DNA from: JBCBJX01 sp038522735
GTDB lineage: Bacteria; Pseudomonadota; Alphaproteobacteria; Caulobacterales; Parvularculaceae
Reading direction: 5' to 3'
DNA: 50,768 nucleotides
Assembly: GCA_038522735.1 (NCBI GenBank)
Contig: JBCBJX010000013.1
Span: 1-50,768 of the forward strand
The notes below the pieces were generated by a model, which worked only from the letters and a program-made list of their open reading frames with translations, was not told where the DNA came from and made no database searches. Made by a program: the position numbers and the translations under genes. Numbering within the stretch: position 1 is the first letter of the stretch; every line of letters starts with the position of its first letter. Below are positions 47,816 to 50,768 of the stretch, piece after piece.

Positions 47816-49000
47816 ATGGCCAAGCACGTGATTTTCGATGGGCGGGTGCACGTCTATAAGCGGGGGGACAGCCGCTATTGGCAGGCCATGACCTTCCTGG
47901 AGGGCCGCAAATGGCGGGTGAGCACCAAGCTCGAAAGCCTCGCCCAGGCGAAGGACTTCGCTGAGGACTGGTATCTCGGCCTGCGGGGCAAGCAGAAGGC
48001 CGGCGAGCTTCGGCACGAAAAAACCTTCGGCGAAGCCGCCGAGCAATTCTTGAAAGAGTATCAGCTGATCACCGCCGGGGATCGGAGCCCCCGCTATGTG
48101 GAGAACATGCGCCGGCAGCTGCGCAATTATCTCCTGCCCTTCTTCGGCGAGCTGGGGCTCTCCCAGATCACCTCGGGCCGCGTTCAGGAATATCGGCTGC
48201 ACCGGCAAACGCATCAGGTGCAACCCATAGCCGTTTCCAAGGAGGATGAGACGGGCGGCTCCAAGCCGCCCTCACGCTCCACGCTCCATCAGGAGATCGT
48301 CGTCATACGCCAGGTGCTCAAAACGGCCATCCGCCACGGATGGCTGGAGCATCTGCCCGATCTCTCCATGCCCTACAAAACCGCGGGAAAACTCACGCGG
48401 CGGGCATGGTTCTCTCCCGAGGAGTACAAGCAGCTCTATGAGGCGACGCGCCGCCGCGCGCGCGAGCCGAAATCCCCGCGCTACAAATGGAACGCGGAGC
48501 AGCTGCATGATTTCGTCCTGTTCATGGCCAACACCGGCCTGCGGCCCGACGAGGCGAACCGGCTCGAATATCGCGATGTGGAGATCGTCGAGGATCAGGC
48601 GACGGGCGAGACGATCCTGGAGATTGACGTCCGCGGCAAACGCGGCGTCGGCTATTGCAAGAGCACCTCAGGCGCGGTGCGCCCGTTCGAGAGGCTGAAG
48701 GATCGGAACAGTCCCGCCCCATCGGACAAGGTGTTCCCGCTCAACCAGATCAGGCTCTTCAACGCGATCCTCGAGGAGGAGGGGCTGAAATTCGATCGCG
48801 ACGGACAGCGCCGAACCGCCTACAGCCTCCGGCACACCTGTATCTGCCTCCGGCTCATGGAGGGGGCGGACATCTATCAGATCGCGAAAAACTGCCGGAC
48901 GAGCGTCGAGATGATCGAGCAGTACTACGCCGCGCACATCAAAAATCGCCTGGACACGGCGGCAATTAATGTGCGGAGAAAGCTGCAAATTTCCAGTTGA
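47816..49000 (+). CDS. Tyrosine-family site-specific recombinase (phage-type integrase)
   Basis: A 394-residue integrase: N-terminal arm-binding region (MAKHVIFDGRVHVYKRGDSRYWQAMTFLEGRKW), SAM-like core-binding domain (about 80-190), and catalytic domain with Arg in MANTGLRPDEANRLEYRDV, H-x-x-R in SLRHTCICLRLMEG, and the nucleophile Tyr in IEQYYAAH. ATG 47816 is chosen with GGGAG about 7 bp upstream. It lies 170 bp downstream of tRNA-Tyr in the same orientation and should insert or excise the island there. No excisionase gene is visible. Confidence 0.92.
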   Translation: MAKHVIFDGRVHVYKRGDSRYWQAMTFLEGRKWRVSTKLESLAQAKDFAEDWYLGLRGKQKAGELRHEKTFGEAAEQFLKEYQLITAGDRSPRYVENMRRQLRNYLLPFFGELGLSQITSGRVQEYRLHRQTHQVQPIAVSKEDETGGSKPPSRSTLHQEIVVIRQVLKTAIRHGWLEHLPDLSMPYKTAGKLTRRAWFSPEEYKQLYEATRRRAREPKSPRYKWNAEQLHDFVLFMANTGLRPDEANRLEYRDVEIVEDQATGETILEIDVRGKRGVGYCKSTSGAVRPFERLKDRNSPAPSDKVFPLNQIRLFNAILEEEGLKFDRDGQRRTAYSLRHTCICLRLMEGADIYQIAKNCRTSVEMIEQYYAAHIKNRLDTAAINVRRKLQISS

Positions 49001-49118
49001 TTGCGAATCCCCGGAAACGCTAATCCCGTGATTTCAATAGATAAATTAGTTGTTTATCAAACGGTTCCGGGACGCAAAAACTGAATTTTTTGCCGGTTGA
49101 GACGGCGAAGGGAAAGCC

Positions 49119-49257
49119 ATGGCCATCGCCCGCACCCTCATCCATCGAGACCGCGAAGCTCAACAACGTCGATCCGCTGGCCCGGCCAATTCACGTTCTT
49201 GGCCGGATCGCCGACCATAAGGTCACCTGCCTCGACGAACTCCGCTCATGGCGTTAA
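49119..49257 (+). pseudogene. tnpC: IS66 tnpC remnant, frameshifted C-terminal fragment
   Basis: The frame reads MAIARTLI, then after a 4-base insertion (ATCC-ATC) IETAKLNNVDPLARPIHVLGRIADHKVTCLDELRSWR and a stop. This matches the C-terminal end of IS66-family transposases (RTLIETAKLNGVDP..WL.DVL.RIADH...RIDELLPW) with several substitutions. It is thus a dead tail fragment with a frameshift, not a gene. No other part of the element is recognisable nearby. Confidence 0.8.
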
Positions 49258-49341
49258 GCTGCCAATGCAATGTACTGATCCCACTTAAGCGCATTAAGCC
49301 CCGTTCAACGGACGGTCACTCTTAGGAAGCCAGAGGGCGAT

Positions 49342-50514
49342 ATGAAAAATCTTACATTTTTAATCACGATTTTTGGATTTTTTTTGAGCGGTCAAAGTAC
49401 TGCTAAAGATTATAACATATCGAACCAACCTATTTACATTCCCAATGAGTTCTCTCGGTGCATTAGCCGGAGCGACGATGCGATAAGTCTGATCGTCAAA
49501 GGAATGAGGTTTCAAGTTGATGGTGGTTTAATCCGCGAGGACAAGAAGCTCGGAATTGTTGTTGGAGCCACCCCTCAGCCAACCTCTATCGGTTCAGCGC
49601 CCACCGACACGCCTTATGAGTATCCTGTGCTCAGAGAGGTAGATTTGGCGCCCGCCAAGAAAGGGTTTGTCCAGGACGGTGGTCGGCAGTACTCAATCAT
49701 AAACCTCTTTCCGCTGAGGAATGAGAGCGATCAGGTTGCTTACACTCGAATTGATTTCGGCGTTAAGCTCATCAAGACGCGGGGAACAGGCAGCGGATTC
49801 AAAATTGTTCAGGCTGTGTTTGACCAAGTCTCCAGTCTTCAACTCCCCTCCAATCCATATACGGAAAGCGCAACGCGTGTAGCAGGGCTTCTCAACGGCT
49901 TCGTGAATGGAATTGCCGGTGAAGAGGATAAGGCGAATAGGATCGCAGGGACCTCACAAGTCAGTCTGGCGTTCAATCGCGACGGCCAGAATTGCAACTC
50001 CTACGACGATGCATCGACCGGTTTTGTAATGTTCTTGTTTGAACCAAATGGAAGGGTCGAGCGAGATCTCGCAAATGGGATTCTACCAATCTCATCATCC
50101 GCCTGGTCAGCATTTTGTTTCAAGGTGGACGTCGCTTCGAAACGACCTCAATTCGCTTCGCAGATAGATGGTTCGTGTGAGAATATTCCGAACACGTCTT
50201 ATCAAGATGTCAATAATCCGTATGTCCTAACTATGTTGCGGGCAGAACCAAAAGAAACACAGGGCGAAGCGATCAAAGCTGTTCGAGCAGTCGCCGCTTA
50301 TCGCAGATCAGTTTTTAGTGCTCAGACTTTGATCCAGAAGACCCGACGAGCAACGGCCTTGGAAGAGCCTCTTGCAATGTTTAAGATCCAATCAGTAGCA
50401 CTTGAATCCGCGGCAATCACTGATATGGCCGAAGCCGATCGCATCATTAAAGAGTGCGAAGCATACAGCCTAACACTCGACGACTGTCTTGGACCTGAAC
50501 TCGAAGGGCTGTGA
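49342..50514 (+). CDS. Orphan secreted protein, function unknown
   Basis: A 390-residue protein with a signal peptide (MKNLTFLITIFGFFLSGQSTA) and no further membrane segment. It contains four or more cysteines in spaced positions (SRCISRSD, GQNCNSYDD, FCFKVD, GSCENIP, KECEAYS, DDCLGPE), which suggests periplasmic or extracellular disulfides. The last 100 residues look helical. Base composition is clearly lower in GC than the core genome, with AAT, ATA and TTT codons common. AGAGGG sits 5 bp before the ATG. I recognise no family. It lies between two IS66 tail fragments and is probably island cargo. Confidence 0.72.
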   Translation: MKNLTFLITIFGFFLSGQSTAKDYNISNQPIYIPNEFSRCISRSDDAISLIVKGMRFQVDGGLIREDKKLGIVVGATPQPTSIGSAPTDTPYEYPVLREVDLAPAKKGFVQDGGRQYSIINLFPLRNESDQVAYTRIDFGVKLIKTRGTGSGFKIVQAVFDQVSSLQLPSNPYTESATRVAGLLNGFVNGIAGEEDKANRIAGTSQVSLAFNRDGQNCNSYDDASTGFVMFLFEPNGRVERDLANGILPISSSAWSAFCFKVDVASKRPQFASQIDGSCENIPNTSYQDVNNPYVLTMLRAEPKETQGEAIKAVRAVAAYRRSVFSAQTLIQKTRRATALEEPLAMFKIQSVALESAAITDMAEADRIIKECEAYSLTLDDCLGPELEGL

Positions 50515-50627
50515 GTTGGGTAATTCAGCGCTTAGACGACGTTCAATATCATATATTTGCTTTGTAGGCATTTCAATATTTTAAAGCGCACCTTCCCGCT
50601 CCACCCACTTCGACAACCCCGGTCACT

Positions 50628-50723
50628 CAAGCCTGGCTGACGGGCGTCCTCGCCCGCATCGCCGATCATCCGATCAACCGGATCAACGACCTGCTGCCAT
50701 GGAAGTTCGAACCAGCAGCGTGA
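50628..50723 (+). pseudogene. tnpC: IS66 tnpC C-terminal remnant, second copy
   Basis: The frame T-Q-A-W-L-T-G-V-L-A-R-I-A-D-H-P-I-N-R-I-N-D-L-L-P-W-K-F-E-P-A-A then stop (50721-50723) matches the IS66-family transposase C-terminus almost residue for residue and is less degraded than the copy at 49119-49257. Nothing upstream (50515-50627) extends the match, so it is only a tail fragment. The sequence after the stop, up to the window edge, may include the IS66 right end, but I cannot confirm a terminal repeat. Confidence 0.78.
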
Positions 50724-50768
50724 CGGTCAACACCAGAAGGTCACGAACAGGTGGATCATTGAGAGGAA

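Larger units (their letters stand above)
47647..50768 (+). mobile_element. Start of an integrated element at tRNA-Tyr (right end outside window)
   Basis: From the tRNA-Tyr 3' end on, the content changes: a tyrosine recombinase, two IS66 remnants and a low-GC orphan gene, with no core genes up to the window edge. Integration next to a tRNA with the integrase close by is the usual layout for genomic islands. I could not find a second copy of the tRNA 3' end inside the window, so the right border is probably beyond 50768. 49001-49118 and 50515-50627 hold no gene that I can support. Confidence 0.75.

Noticed and set aside
49097..49288. 63-residue ORF after the integrase
   Set aside because: It reads the IS66 tail remnant out of frame; the true frame shows the transposase C-terminus.
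50515..50627. attR or second tRNA-Tyr 3' end near the window edge
   Set aside because: Only a loose CTCCACCC match exists; the T-arm GGTTCGAATCCAACC is not repeated.

Overview
The window looks like a chromosomal segment of a GC-rich alphaproteobacterium. The evidence is the gene orders seen here: a suf operon ending in sufS-sufT-sufA, the tig-clpP-clpX-lon-hup order, and an lptF-lptG-lptD-surA-pdxA-rsmA run. Protein features and dispersed palindromes common in that class point the same way. A Parvularcula/Hyphomonas/Caulobacter-type relative is plausible, but the sequence alone does not prove a genus. Most of the window (1 to about 47.6 kb) is densely packed core genome; the last 3 kb is the start of an integrated island.

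Layout. 1-1470: end of the suf iron-sulfur operon, with an odd low-GC small gene wedged between sufT and sufA. 1480-5649: a cloverleaf palindrome, a TfoX-N protein, an RhlE-type helicase, and a SatD regulator followed by a DUF3307 membrane protein, with tandem operator-like sites between the two. 5664-9046: parE and a divergent old-yellow-enzyme-type oxidoreductase. 9086-12504: two outer-membrane beta-barrels, an sdpR-sdpI pair with an apparent leaderless promoter/operator, and a small lytic-transglycosylase lipoprotein. 12728-15879: glnA divergent from the NAD(P)HX repair gene nnrDE. 15921-23394: tRNA-Leu, the proteostasis cluster (tig, clpP, clpX, lon), a chorismate-mutase-family protein, hupB and tRNA-Val. 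23468-30221: an internally repeated hypothetical protein, an ABM monooxygenase, a kynA-kynU pair, an alginate-export-type porin, a diheme cytochrome c and a CurA-type reductase. 30335-38092: the LPS-export/outer-membrane biogenesis run on the minus strand. 38313-47450: pepA-holC-DksA-like, a PEP-CTERM-like protein, a second chorismate-mutase-family paralogue, an ABC-F ATPase, a cupin, ndk, a sterol-desaturase-type protein and rlmB. 47561-end: tRNA-Tyr with a tyrosine recombinase immediately downstream, two IS66 tnpC remnants and a low-GC orphan secreted protein between them.

How the parts work together. Tig, ClpXP, Lon and HU form one proteostasis/nucleoid block. LptD, LptF, LptG and SurA build and supply the LPS translocon. 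SufS, SufT and SufA make iron-sulfur clusters. KynA and the KynU-like enzyme start tryptophan catabolism.

The most unusual candidate system is the SatD-DUF3307 pair. The SatD N-terminal half reads like a class III nucleotidyl cyclase fold that keeps both metal aspartates but has altered catalytic Asn/Arg positions. It is fused to a helix-turn-helix, and two 18-bp dyads precede the polytopic membrane partner. Two dispersed palindrome families are also notable; one of them supplies the final codons of rlmB.
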